A stretch of DNA of 64,000 bases from the NCBI RefSeq assembly GCF_047338595.1, contig NZ_JBLFBO010000011.1:22372-86371 (forward strand), written 5' to 3'. Positions 17,805 to 25,733 of the stretch are shown here, piece by piece. A program made the translations under genes and the position numbers. This DNA is from Nitrospira_D sp019636945. GTDB lineage: Bacteria > Nitrospirota > Nitrospiria > Nitrospirales > Nitrospiraceae. Each line of letters begins with the position of its first letter. Position 1 is the stretch's first letter. The notes beneath the pieces were generated by a model, which was not told the DNA's origin, did not search any database, and was given only the letters and a program-made list of their open reading frames with translations.

Positions 17805-19090
17805 TTGTCTTCCTCCGGAGTCTGTTCTTATTGATCGTTCTTGCCAGTGTTCCTACCTCCAGTTTTGCAGAGGAGGCGGGACCAGCCATCACGGGGCTTG
17901 CTTCACGTGTCTTCCAGTATCTTGATGTTGTTGAGGGTGATGCCGCTGAACGGCTGCTGCAGGGAGTCCTCTCTGATGAGAGCGCGTCCATCGATACTGT
18001 TTCTCAGCTGATACGGACTAGCCGAATCTACCAGAACCAGCCTGTCGGGAATCTTCCACATGAACAGATCATGATCCGTGGACAGACCTATCCGTTGTCC
18101 CTGTTTATTCCATCAACATATCAATCGTCACAATCCTATTCCCTGGTTGTGTGTCTGCATGGATTCGGTTTTACCGGTGAAGAATATTTGGAGCGTTGGC
18201 GGGGCAGGTTGAGTGAAGACTATCTCTTGGCCTGTCCGACCTATCCGTCCGGAGCCTGGTTTACGAGACGTGCGGAAGACCTGGTGTTGGCAACCATCCG
18301 AGAACTTCGCACACGCTATCATATCGACCCCGACCGGATATTTCTGACCGGCATGTCGAACGGTGGGATCGGAGCCTGGCTCATCGGCATGCATCATGCG
18401 CCGGTGTTTGCCGGCATCGCACCGATGGCGAGTGGACTGGACAATGTGCTCATGCCGTTTTTAGCCAATCTTCGGCAGACACCCATCTATATGATTCACG
18501 GCATGAAGGATCAGGTGATGCCGGTGGACTTGAGTCGTTCGATTGCCCGTGAGCTTGATGGGCTCGGCTATGCGTATGTGTATCGCGAACATGAACGAGA
18601 ACATCCCGTAGCGGGGGGACATTATTTCCCCAAGGAAGAGTTGCCGGACCTTGTGGACTGGTTCAACGGTCACCGCCGTGAGCCCTTGCCGACAAGGCTC
18701 ACCGTCATACGAGACGGGAGTCATTTCCAACCGTTCAACTGGGTCCGTCTGGATTCGACTGATCCTATCGCGGCATTTTCAGATGATTTGGTAGACAAGC
18801 GCGATGAACGAATCAAGCGTCGGGTCTATGCGAAGCTGGATGCCTCCATTCGAGACGGGAATCGGATCGAGGTGCACACGCAGCATGTGCGACGGTACAG
18901 TCTGTTCTTGAATCAGTCGCTGATTGATCCGGCCAAGCCGTTGACCGTGGTTACGAACGGGCAGGTCTCGTTTGAAGGAACCGTCACGCCGTCGCTGGAA
19001 ACCTTGCTGCGCCAAGCCAGACTCAGGCAGGATCCTCAGCGGCTCTTCCCTATTCATCTCTCCATTTCCGTTCCAACCGCGGATCCATGA
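17801..19090 (+). CDS. Secreted alpha/beta-hydrolase (esterase-like)
   Basis: The GTG start follows AAGGAGAGCT and overlaps the ribD stop. The 429-residue product has a signal peptide (LFLLIVLASVPTSSFA). Its central alpha/beta-hydrolase core has an oxyanion segment 'VVCLHGFGFTGEEY' (about 117-129), nucleophile elbow GMSNGG with Ser186, 'PIYMIHGMKDQVMPVDLS' giving a likely catalytic Asp, and 'GGHYF' giving a likely His. This resembles PHB-depolymerase and dienelactone-hydrolase-type esterases. A C-terminal beta-rich extension of about 130 residues has no family I recognise. A periplasmic esterase or peptidase is likely; the substrate is unknown. Confidence 0.8.
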   Translation: MIVFLRSLFLLIVLASVPTSSFAEEAGPAITGLASRVFQYLDVVEGDAAERLLQGVLSDESASIDTVSQLIRTSRIYQNQPVGNLPHEQIMIRGQTYPLSLFIPSTYQSSQSYSLVVCLHGFGFTGEEYLERWRGRLSEDYLLACPTYPSGAWFTRRAEDLVLATIRELRTRYHIDPDRIFLTGMSNGGIGAWLIGMHHAPVFAGIAPMASGLDNVLMPFLANLRQTPIYMIHGMKDQVMPVDLSRSIARELDGLGYAYVYREHEREHPVAGGHYFPKEELPDLVDWFNGHRREPLPTRLTVIRDGSHFQPFNWVRLDSTDPIAAFSDDLVDKRDERIKRRVYAKLDASIRDGNRIEVHTQHVRRYSLFLNQSLIDPAKPLTVVTNGQVSFEGTVTPSLETLLRQARLRQDPQRLFPIHLSISVPTADP

Positions 19091-19902
19091 ACGTGGCGAG
19101 GGACTTTACCTGGAAACAGGGTGTATGCCGATGGGCTATTCTGCTGGGAGTTTCTCTCGTGTGCTTCACCGGTACGGCACGGGCCGAGAGCTGCAGCCTC
19201 TCCCCTGTTCATGGAGACCTGACGTTTCCGGTCGAGCGGATTCCTTCGGAATGGACATGCCCGCTTCACAAGATTATTAAATCGCATACGACTGTCACTC
19301 GGGTCGGTCCCATCCGGGTGGCCATGTCAGAGCCACTGTATCGGTACCTGCTCGGTGAGCCACCGTTTACGGCCTCGCTGATTCGTCGCCTGGGCCTCGG
19401 TTCGTACCATTCTCAAGCCTGGGGGGAACGACGATTTTGGGGCGATGACGGTGAGGGAACGAAGGGCTTCGTGCAGCTGGTCTATGAGGATGCGGATTCT
19501 CGGATTTACTTATTGGACGGCTCTCATGACAGTCGGTTGCTTCCGCATATCACGGGGAAAGCCGTCGTGTTTCTCCGGATGGCGGTGGTACGAGATCAGC
19601 AGGGGAACGAAGACATGGACAGTACCATGGTGGTCTACACCAGATTGGACAATCGCGTGCTGTCAGGATTGGTGTCCTTGTTGCATCCGCTGATTCGCGG
19701 TATGGTGACGAGCAAACTTCAGAAGGGAGTTGAGACTGTTCATCGGTTAGGCGTAGCCATGCGACAACAGCCTTCCCGTGTGTTGCGTGAGGCGGAACAG
19801 CCACCGCCGTTGCCTGAGCCACATCTGGTGTTTTTGAGAACAATGCTCGGCCCTCCACTCGACTCCACCCAGGCGATCTCGCCTGCCCACATCACCCCAT
19901 GA
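19087..19902 (+). CDS. Secreted protein of unknown function
   Basis: 271 residues with a signal peptide ending near ARAES (residue 35). The mature protein has two early cysteines (SCSLSP..EWTCPLHK) that could be disulfide-linked, a 'RRFWGDDGEGTKGFVQLVYEDADSRIYLLDG' segment and a Pro-rich C-terminus. I see no enzymatic signature. It overlaps the hydrolase stop (ATGA) and the transporter start (ATGA), so it is translated as part of this operon and probably works with the hydrolase in the periplasm (inference). Confidence 0.75.
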   Translation: MNVARDFTWKQGVCRWAILLGVSLVCFTGTARAESCSLSPVHGDLTFPVERIPSEWTCPLHKIIKSHTTVTRVGPIRVAMSEPLYRYLLGEPPFTASLIRRLGLGSYHSQAWGERRFWGDDGEGTKGFVQLVYEDADSRIYLLDGSHDSRLLPHITGKAVVFLRMAVVRDQQGNEDMDSTMVVYTRLDNRVLSGLVSLLHPLIRGMVTSKLQKGVETVHRLGVAMRQQPSRVLREAEQPPPLPEPHLVFLRTMLGPPLDSTQAISPAHITP

Positions 19903-21086
19903 CGACCTCGCGCAGTTTTATACTGATCTGCACGGTCGGCATCTTTTCCTTCATCAGCTACAACATGGTGCGGATGCCGGCACTCTCCTTGTTTGCCGAA
20001 TCGCTCGGCGCGAGTCCGGAACGGATCGGGCTGATCGTGTCCGTATCCACCCTCACGGGTGTGCTGCTGAAGCTGCCATCCGGCGCCCTGTCTGATATCT
20101 ATGGGCGGCGTCTGTTGCTGAAGATTGGTGTGGTAGCCTTCGGGTTGCCGCCGTTTCTTTATCCCTTCATTACGGATCTGGATGCATTGACGGCGCTCAG
20201 GTTTCTGCACGGCCTCGCGACAGCCATCTTCGCGCCAAGCGCCCTGGCGACAGTGGCAGAGCTCTACCGTGAACGGCGCGGTGCGGCGCTTGGAACTTAT
20301 ACGGCCTGCACACAGTCCGGTTCTCTCTTAGGACCATTTCTTGGGGGCTATCTCATCCATGCGGCTGGGTTTTCGACGGCGTTCATCACGTCCGGCATCT
20401 TCGGCTGTATCGGTATGCTGTTGTTCTATAGCCTCCATTTGGACGTGGCAGTTCCGCAGAGGAAAGATCAGGGGATGACGGTCGTACTGTCCGAAATGTG
20501 GAAGGGATTTGCCGCCGTCGCCAAAAATCGCAAGGTGTTGATTACCAGTGTGACCGACGCCGCTAAGATGATTGCAAATGGCGCGTTGATGGCCTTTCTC
20601 CCTCTGTATGGTGTGTCTGCCGGTTTGAATCCAGGAGAGGTGGGTCTCTTGTTTACCGTGCAGGCAGGGACATCTTTCTTTTCGAAGCCAATTATGGGGC
20701 GAGTATCCGACCGGGTCGGCCGTCAGCCGCTGATCATTCTTGGCCTGTGTATTTGCGCGGGCACCTTCGTTTGTATTCCGTTCGTCTCGCTGTTCCCCAT
20801 TCTCCTCATGCTGTCTGCTGGGTTTGGGTTTGGCGAAGCCGTGGTTTCGTCATCTTCATCAGCCCTGGTTGCAGACAGTTCAGAGTTTAAGCGGCTCGGC
20901 GCCGGCATGGGGATGCAGGGGACGATCATGGATATCGGCCATGCCAGCGGCCCATTACTGGCTGGTCTGTTGATTGCGAATCTGAGTTATTCCACAGCCT
21001 TCGCCATCATTGCTGGGATACAGCTGCTGGCAGCAGGTGTATTTTGGGTGACGATAAAGAGACTGGAAGCCCTGCCATCTCGATAA
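19899..21086 (+). CDS. Major facilitator superfamily transporter
   Basis: 395 residues with about twelve hydrophobic helices. The MFS signature between helices 2 and 3 reads 'LPSGALSDIYGRRLLLKIG' and is echoed in the second half by 'FSKPIMGRVSDRVGRQPLIILG'; 'GTYTACTQSGSLLGPFLGG' resembles motif C of drug:H+ antiporters. It is therefore likely a proton-coupled exporter. The substrate is unknown; co-operonic riboflavin genes make a flavin-related or hydrolase-related substrate worth considering, but the sequence does not show it. Confidence 0.9.
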   Translation: MTTSRSFILICTVGIFSFISYNMVRMPALSLFAESLGASPERIGLIVSVSTLTGVLLKLPSGALSDIYGRRLLLKIGVVAFGLPPFLYPFITDLDALTALRFLHGLATAIFAPSALATVAELYRERRGAALGTYTACTQSGSLLGPFLGGYLIHAAGFSTAFITSGIFGCIGMLLFYSLHLDVAVPQRKDQGMTVVLSEMWKGFAAVAKNRKVLITSVTDAAKMIANGALMAFLPLYGVSAGLNPGEVGLLFTVQAGTSFFSKPIMGRVSDRVGRQPLIILGLCICAGTFVCIPFVSLFPILLMLSAGFGFGEAVVSSSSSALVADSSEFKRLGAGMGMQGTIMDIGHASGPLLAGLLIANLSYSTAFAIIAGIQLLAAGVFWVTIKRLEALPSR

Positions 21087-21110
21087 CGGCTCGGCTATAA
21101 TGGGGACATT

Positions 21111-21227
21111 ATGAAAGAAATAGCGACTGAGAATCTTGTGATCGGTGGGCTAGCCGTTGTAGGTGTGGTGGTGTTGCTTGTGTTGTTTGCCTATGTGGTG
21201 AAGAATATCATCATGAGGAAAGACTGA
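21111..21227 (+). CDS. 38-residue single-pass membrane peptide
   Basis: A small frame beginning at ATG 21111 just after a TATAAT (21096-21101), ending TGA at 21225-21227 with the ribE ATG overlapping its stop (TGATG). The product is one hydrophobic helix (VIGGLAVVGVVVLLVLFAYVV) with acidic N-terminus and basic tail (KNIIMRKD), orientation N-out by the positive-inside rule. The overlap with ribE argues it is translated and coupled. Function unknown. Confidence 0.6.
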   Translation: MKEIATENLVIGGLAVVGVVVLLVLFAYVVKNIIMRKD

Positions 21228-21880
21228 TGTTTACCGGTATTGTCGAGGAAATGGGCGGGATTACGGTCATGAACAAGTCGCTGTCTGGAGCCAAACTGAC
21301 GATCTTGGCTTCGACGGTGATGAGCGATCTCAAAATCGGTGACAGTGTCAGCGTAAACGGGATCTGTCTGACTGTGGTCTCGCGAAGCGAACGCGACTTT
21401 TCCGTGGAAGTTTCGCCCGAAACCCTTTCGGTCACGACGCTCGGCAGTTTTGCCGTAGGCATGCCGGTGAATCTCGAACGAGCGATGAAGCTCAATGAAC
21501 GCATCGGCGGGCATCTCGTGGCCGGCCATGTGGATGGAGTAGGGGTGATCCGGAGTCGACAGCAAGATGCCAATGCGATCGTCTTCACCATCACCGCACC
21601 TCCGGAGATTCTCCGTTATTGTGTCCCCAAGGGTTCCATTACCGTCGACGGTATCAGCCTGACAATCAATGCCGTGAGCGAACAGGGATTCAGCGTCGCC
21701 ATTATTCCGCACACAGCGAAAGTGACAATCCTGGGTCTCAAGCAGGTGAACGACACCGTGAATCTTGAATCCGATCTCATCGGGAAGTATGTCGAGCGTT
21801 TGCTTCAAGAACGTAGCCAGCTTGCGAAACCCACCATCAGCATCGATACAGAGTACCTGCAGAAACGCGGGCTGATCTAA
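21227..21880 (+). CDS. ribE: Riboflavin synthase alpha chain
   Basis: 217 residues made of two tandem lumazine-binding barrels. The first opens with 'MFTGIVEEMGGI' and contains 'DSVSVNGICLTVV' and 'VNLERAM'. The second contains 'GHLVAGHVDGVG', 'GSITVDGISLTINAV' and 'VNLESDLIGKYVERL'. It dismutates two 6,7-dimethyl-8-ribityllumazines to riboflavin. It is named after the N-terminal MFTG signature and its proximity to ribD. ribA/B and ribH are not in this window. Confidence 0.95.
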   Translation: MFTGIVEEMGGITVMNKSLSGAKLTILASTVMSDLKIGDSVSVNGICLTVVSRSERDFSVEVSPETLSVTTLGSFAVGMPVNLERAMKLNERIGGHLVAGHVDGVGVIRSRQQDANAIVFTITAPPEILRYCVPKGSITVDGISLTINAVSEQGFSVAIIPHTAKVTILGLKQVNDTVNLESDLIGKYVERLLQERSQLAKPTISIDTEYLQKRGLI

Positions 21881-21886
21881 TAATTA

Positions 21887-22480
21887 GTGAGTGAATATAT
21901 GCCGCAGTTTCTTCCCCCAACAGCACGGTCAGAAACTCGTGTCATGATGTTTGTCGACGGGGAGAGTCTTTCTAAGCGGTATGGAGCAAGTCTTGGTGGA
22001 CACGAGCCGATGTCACACGTTAGCTACGAACGAGATGTGTATGTTTGGTCGCCTTATGCTTCTCGATCTAACGGCCCACAAGATGTAATCCGTCGTTATT
22101 ACTACACATCTCCACCAGGCGATCAGCTCAGTCGTGCGGCGGTCGAGGAAAAGTTGAAGCAAGTGGGGATAGAGGCTCCCAGAGTGTTTCATCGACCTAG
22201 ATCAGGGCGGTCAAAGCGTGTTGATATTACGCTGGCGACAGATATGCTCACTCACGCCCACCGACACAATTATGACATTGCCATTTTAGTTGCAGGGGAT
22301 GAAGACTACGTGCCTCTTGTTGAGGCAGTAAAGGCGGAGGGGCGACGTGTTGCAGTGTGGTTTGTTGATGATGGATTAAGCCCTGCGTTAAAGGCAGATT
22401 CTGATCATTACGGGGACATTGGTAAATGTCTATTTAGTGGACCGGAGAATGAACCTGCCTTCACCGCAATCTATGGTTGA
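21887..22480 (+). CDS. NYN-domain (LabA/PIN-like) putative ribonuclease
   Basis: A 197-residue protein with the NYN fold of the PIN superfamily. It has 'VMMFVDGESL' (first acidic residue on strand 1), 'KRVDITLATDMLTHAH' (central Asp), 'AILVAGDEDYVPLVEAVKAEGRRVAVWF' (G-D-x-D motif) and a later 'DDGLSPALKADSDHY'. These acidic residues would hold Mg2+ for RNA cleavage. The gene is AT-richer than its neighbours, has a weak ribosome site (GTG 21887 or ATG 21899) and stands between a housekeeping gene and an inverted-repeat region, so transfer is plausible. Its target is unknown. Confidence 0.8.
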   Translation: MSEYMPQFLPPTARSETRVMMFVDGESLSKRYGASLGGHEPMSHVSYERDVYVWSPYASRSNGPQDVIRRYYYTSPPGDQLSRAAVEEKLKQVGIEAPRVFHRPRSGRSKRVDITLATDMLTHAHRHNYDIAILVAGDEDYVPLVEAVKAEGRRVAVWFVDDGLSPALKADSDHYGDIGKCLFSGPENEPAFTAIYG

Positions 22481-22560
22481 TGAGGTATCAAGATGCGGGG
22501 TTCAAGTCAAGCACTGACCCCACTATTATCTCAAATCGATGGTTGTTGATTTAATATTTA

Positions 22561-22626
22561 GGGGTCGGGAGTCTTTAAAACAACTTTTAGGAGTGGATGA
22601 TCTCAATTGGTAGCAGACTCCCGACC
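22561..22626. repeat. Inverted repeat of 12 bases, element-end-like
   Basis: GGTCGGGAGTCT (22563-22574) is perfectly repeated in inverse orientation as AGACTCCCGACC (22615-22626), 40 bases apart. The left copy as GGGGTCGGGAGTCTTT recurs with one change at 41733-41748. The pair may be a remnant of a small mobile element of the REP or IS200-like kind (inference); no transposase is present. Confidence 0.55.
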
Positions 22627-22679
22627 TTGGTCATATCTTCTCGAACAGGATTCCAAGCCCCACGACGGTCTCTCTCTCC

Positions 22680-22853
22680 TTAGCCTGCAGCAACGGTCTG
22701 GGCCTCTCGCGCCGCCAAACTCTTTCGGCGATTACTGGCAATGGTACGGTCGATCATGGCCCCGCAATTGATGCATTTCCAGGCGTAGAACACGATAAAG
22801 AAATCCGAGAATCGCTCCAACGTCATCAGCCCCTGACACTTCGGACATTCCAT
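22680..22853 (-). CDS. 57-residue zinc-ribbon protein
   Basis: Small frame starting ATG at 22853 with an excellent AAGGAGGAATCG ribosome site. It begins MECPKCQGLM and later has KCINCGAMIDR, giving a C-x2-C...C-x2-C zinc ribbon. The C-terminal tail is basic and alanine-rich. Such minimal ribbons are found as nucleic-acid-associated or adaptor peptides. The function is unknown, but the ribosome site and intact metal site support a real gene. Confidence 0.75.
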   Translation of the reverse strand: MECPKCQGLMTLERFSDFFIVFYAWKCINCGAMIDRTIASNRRKSLAAREAQTVAAG

Positions 22854-23154
22854 CGATTCCTCCTTGGGTGGTTAGGTTCGTAACTGCTGATATATGTAAG
22901 CAAGAGCCGCGCCATATTGAGGTGAGCGCGTTTACAATGGATTAATAAATACGTAGTAATAAATACGTTTTATCGTTACAAAACTTTGACGTTTGGCAAG
23001 AGCTATCGCGTCAATGTTTTGTCCAAAGACGATCGTGAGGACGTTATGTTGAGAGCGTATTACGAATTGTGCTTGGGCAGTATTAAGGGTCGAGCAGTCT
23101 GTAGCAGTCGGATACCTCAATAGAACGTCTTGGAGACGCGGAGAAATAGTTCTT
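22854..23154. other. AT-rich intergenic region with a direct repeat
   Basis: About 300 bases without a credible gene. TAATAAATACGT occurs twice with a two-base spacer (22943-22954 and 22957-22968), a possible operator or curved promoter region. It is at the upstream side of the zinc-ribbon gene. Confidence 0.4.
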
Positions 23155-23394
23155 CTAAGGATGTCGAGGTTGGAATCGCGTTAGGGCATCTTGCTTCTTC
23201 AGCAACGCCTCCAGGGGAACAGTGGTCTTCTGTTTCTTGCGTCCTCGCCGTGTCACCAGCCGATGGATCTCCATGTGCTCTAGGAGGTCGAGTGCCTTGG
23301 CCATCTTTTCATCATGATCCACCGGCACGATCACAATCTCCATTTGATTATTGTTGGGGACGAGGATCCAATGCCGGAGGTGCAGATCAGTCAC
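23155..23394 (-). CDS. Small basic protein of unknown function
   Basis: 79 residues from a GTG start 23 bases after the stop of the membrane peptide gene upstream on the same strand. The sequence 'HWILVPNNNQMEIVIVPVDHDEKMAKALDLLEHMEIHRLV' looks like a folded alpha/beta domain, followed by a basic segment (TRRGRKKQKT). It has a weak ribosome site. It probably forms the last gene of the acs transcript. Not recognised. Confidence 0.5.
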   Translation of the reverse strand: MTDLHLRHWILVPNNNQMEIVIVPVDHDEKMAKALDLLEHMEIHRLVTRRGRKKQKTTVPLEALLKKQDALTRFQPRHP

Positions 23395-23417
23395 CAGAAA
23401 AGAATCATCCTGTCTAT

Positions 23418-23642
23418 CTACGGCTGATTCTGAGCTGAGGATCGGTAGGTGTAGTAAAGGATAAGGCCGGCCAGGATGGATACGAGAATCCCGAATCCCA
23501 TTTGTGCGTCGAAACTCACGGGGCCAACATAGATCTTATACAGCTGTAACAGGACAATCGGCAGACCCACGGCCAGGGCGAGCGCGATCATGTGTCGCCG
23601 CTGGTAGATCGGTTCCCCTGGTTTGCGTCCACCTCGTCCCAC
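23418..23642 (-). CDS. Small two-helix membrane protein
   Basis: 74 residues: a basic N-terminus (MGRGGRKPGEPIYQRR), then two hydrophobic helices (IALALAVGLPIVLLQLYKIYV and FGILVSILAGLILYYTY). It lies six bases after the acs stop, so it belongs to the acs operon. A tiny partner with two helices beside acs recalls the acs-yjcH arrangement in which a small membrane protein accompanies acetate uptake, but the sequence is not clearly YjcH and no ActP permease is here. Confidence 0.65.
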   Translation of the reverse strand: MGRGGRKPGEPIYQRRHMIALALAVGLPIVLLQLYKIYVGPVSFDAQMGFGILVSILAGLILYYTYRSSAQNQP

Positions 23643-23648
23643 CGCCTG

Positions 23649-25547
23649 TTACTCCTCAATCGTGGAGATGTCGCCGGGGTCTTGCCCTAGTTCCTTCGCT
23701 TTGAGCACGCGACGCATGATTTTCCCGGACCGCGTTTTGGGGAGCGATGCGACAATGTCAATTTCAGACGGCACACCGATCTTGCCTAATTCCTTCAAGA
23801 CTTGATCCTTGATCGACTTGATCAGCGCCGGACTGTCCTGTTCTCCCTGCTTCAAGATAATGAAGGCCTTGATGGATTCGCCGACCGTCTTGTGCGGCTT
23901 GCCGATGACGGCGGCTTCCGCGACGGCGGGATGACTGACCAAGGCGCTTTCCACTTCGGCCGTACCGAGCCGATTGCCCGCGACCTTGATCACGTCATCT
24001 GCGCGACCCATGAACCACATATAGCCGTCGGCATCTTTATGACAGACATCACCGGCGGTGTAGCAATTGGGGATCGTATTCCAGTAGGTCTTATACCGCT
24101 CCGGATCCTTGTAGATCGTCCGCATCATGGAAGGCCAAGGCTTCTTGATGACGGCAAACCCCCCGGCGTTAGCTGGGAGACTGTTGCCCTCGCGATCGAC
24201 GACATCGGCTTCGATCCCCAGGAATGGGCGTGTGGCTGAGCCTGGTTTGAGTGGGACGGTGGGAAGCGGGGTAATCAGAATCGCCCCCGTTTCTGTCTGC
24301 CACCAGGTATCCATGATGGGTTTGTCCCCGCCGGTCACACGGTGATACCACTCCCACGCTTCCGGATTGATGGGCTCGCCGACGCTGCCAAGGATCCTGA
24401 GTGTTGAAAGGTCAGATTTCTTTGGCCACTCTTCCCCATAGCGCATGAGCAGTCGGATGGCGGTCGGGGTTGTGTAAAAAATTGAGACGCCGTACCGTTC
24501 AATGAGGTCCCACCAGCGGCCGGGGTTCGGATAGTCAGGCTTTCCCTCCGCAGTCAGAATCGTGGCCCCATTCAGAAGAGGCCCATACACGATGTAGCTG
24601 TGGCCCGTGACCCACCCTGGATCCGCCACGCAGAAGTACACGTCATCCTCTTTCAAATCGAATACATATTTCGTCGTCAGGTAGGTGCCGACCATGTAGC
24701 CGCCATGGACATGGACGACGCCCTTGGGTTTGCCGGTTGTTCCGGAGGTGTAGAGTATGTAGAGGGGAGTTTCTGCATCGAGTTGTTCCGCATCACAGAC
24801 TGCGCGTTCCTGCTTGACCCATTCGTTCCAATCGATTTCCTTTGGAGCGGAAAGCGCTGGTCCCGGCACTTGACGCCGGACGACAACCACATGGCCAACG
24901 GTCGGGCAGTGCTTGAGCGCTTCATCCACCACGGGTTTTAGGTTGATGACTTTGCCACGATCAAAGCCGACATCGGCGGTGATAACGACTTTTGCCTCAG
25001 CATCGTTCACGCGACTCGCGAGGGCCGGCGCGCTGAATCCTGAGTAGACCACACTGTGAATCACCCCGATTCTGGCACAAGCCAGCATGGCAATGACTTG
25101 TTCCGGGATTTTGGGGAGATAAATGGTGACGCGGTCACCTTTCTGGAGGCCGAGCTTCTTGAGGGCGTTTGCGCAGCGATTGACCTGTCGGTAGAGTTCG
25201 CCGTACGTAAAGATGCGTTCCTGGTCGTTTTCGCCCACCCAAATCAGTGCAACCTTATTCTTCCGCCACGTTTTAACGTGACGATCCAGACAGTTGTAGG
25301 CGATGTTGCATCGTGCATCGACGAACCATTTCGCCCAGGGATACTCCCACTCCAGGACCTTGTTCCAAGGCGCAAACCACTCTAGTTCTTTGGCGGCATT
25401 GCTCCAGAACGTCTCCGGATCCGCGATGGATTTCTTGTATTCGGTTTCGTACTCTTTGATATAGGCTGCAGCGATCGTCTTGGCTGTCGGTTGATAGGTC
25501 CGACTTTCTTTCAGCAGAGTTTCGATCTGTTCACTCATGGCAGGCAT
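23649..25547 (-). CDS. acs: Acetyl-CoA synthetase (AMP-forming)
   Basis: The 632-residue enzyme activates acetate with ATP and CoA. Adenylating-family signatures are clear: 'YILYTSGTTGKPKGVVH' (P-loop-like), 'DTWWQTETGAILITP', 'YTAGDVCHKDADGYMWFMGRADDVIKVAGNRLG' and the C-terminal 'PKTRSGKIMRR', whose lysine is the catalytic and acetylation-regulated residue. The N-terminal 'FWSNAAKELEWFAPWNKVLEW' is typical of Acs. Two ATGs three codons apart (25547, 25538) share a GAAGGAG; the downstream one has the more usual spacing. Followed by two small genes in the same direction. Confidence 0.95.
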   Translation of the reverse strand: MPAMSEQIETLLKESRTYQPTAKTIAAAYIKEYETEYKKSIADPETFWSNAAKELEWFAPWNKVLEWEYPWAKWFVDARCNIAYNCLDRHVKTWRKNKVALIWVGENDQERIFTYGELYRQVNRCANALKKLGLQKGDRVTIYLPKIPEQVIAMLACARIGVIHSVVYSGFSAPALASRVNDAEAKVVITADVGFDRGKVINLKPVVDEALKHCPTVGHVVVVRRQVPGPALSAPKEIDWNEWVKQERAVCDAEQLDAETPLYILYTSGTTGKPKGVVHVHGGYMVGTYLTTKYVFDLKEDDVYFCVADPGWVTGHSYIVYGPLLNGATILTAEGKPDYPNPGRWWDLIERYGVSIFYTTPTAIRLLMRYGEEWPKKSDLSTLRILGSVGEPINPEAWEWYHRVTGGDKPIMDTWWQTETGAILITPLPTVPLKPGSATRPFLGIEADVVDREGNSLPANAGGFAVIKKPWPSMMRTIYKDPERYKTYWNTIPNCYTAGDVCHKDADGYMWFMGRADDVIKVAGNRLGTAEVESALVSHPAVAEAAVIGKPHKTVGESIKAFIILKQGEQDSPALIKSIKDQVLKELGKIGVPSEIDIVASLPKTRSGKIMRRVLKAKELGQDPGDISTIEE

Positions 25548-25733
25548 GTCTCCTTCATTAACGTAGTCCAGGCGGAGAGGGCATTATGGAGAAAGTCATG
25601 GATACCTGCAACCGTGCATCGACTGCGAACCAATCTCACCGCACCAGGGTGAGTGCTTCGATTCAGTTTCTTGACACCGGCCATGGCCGGCGATAGGCTC
25701 ATGACCCCAACGATGAACGCTCCACAGAGGTTG

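Noticed and set aside
17801..21226. FMN riboswitch before ribE or ribD
   Set aside because: Genes are directly overlapped and no RFN-type conserved stems are visible.
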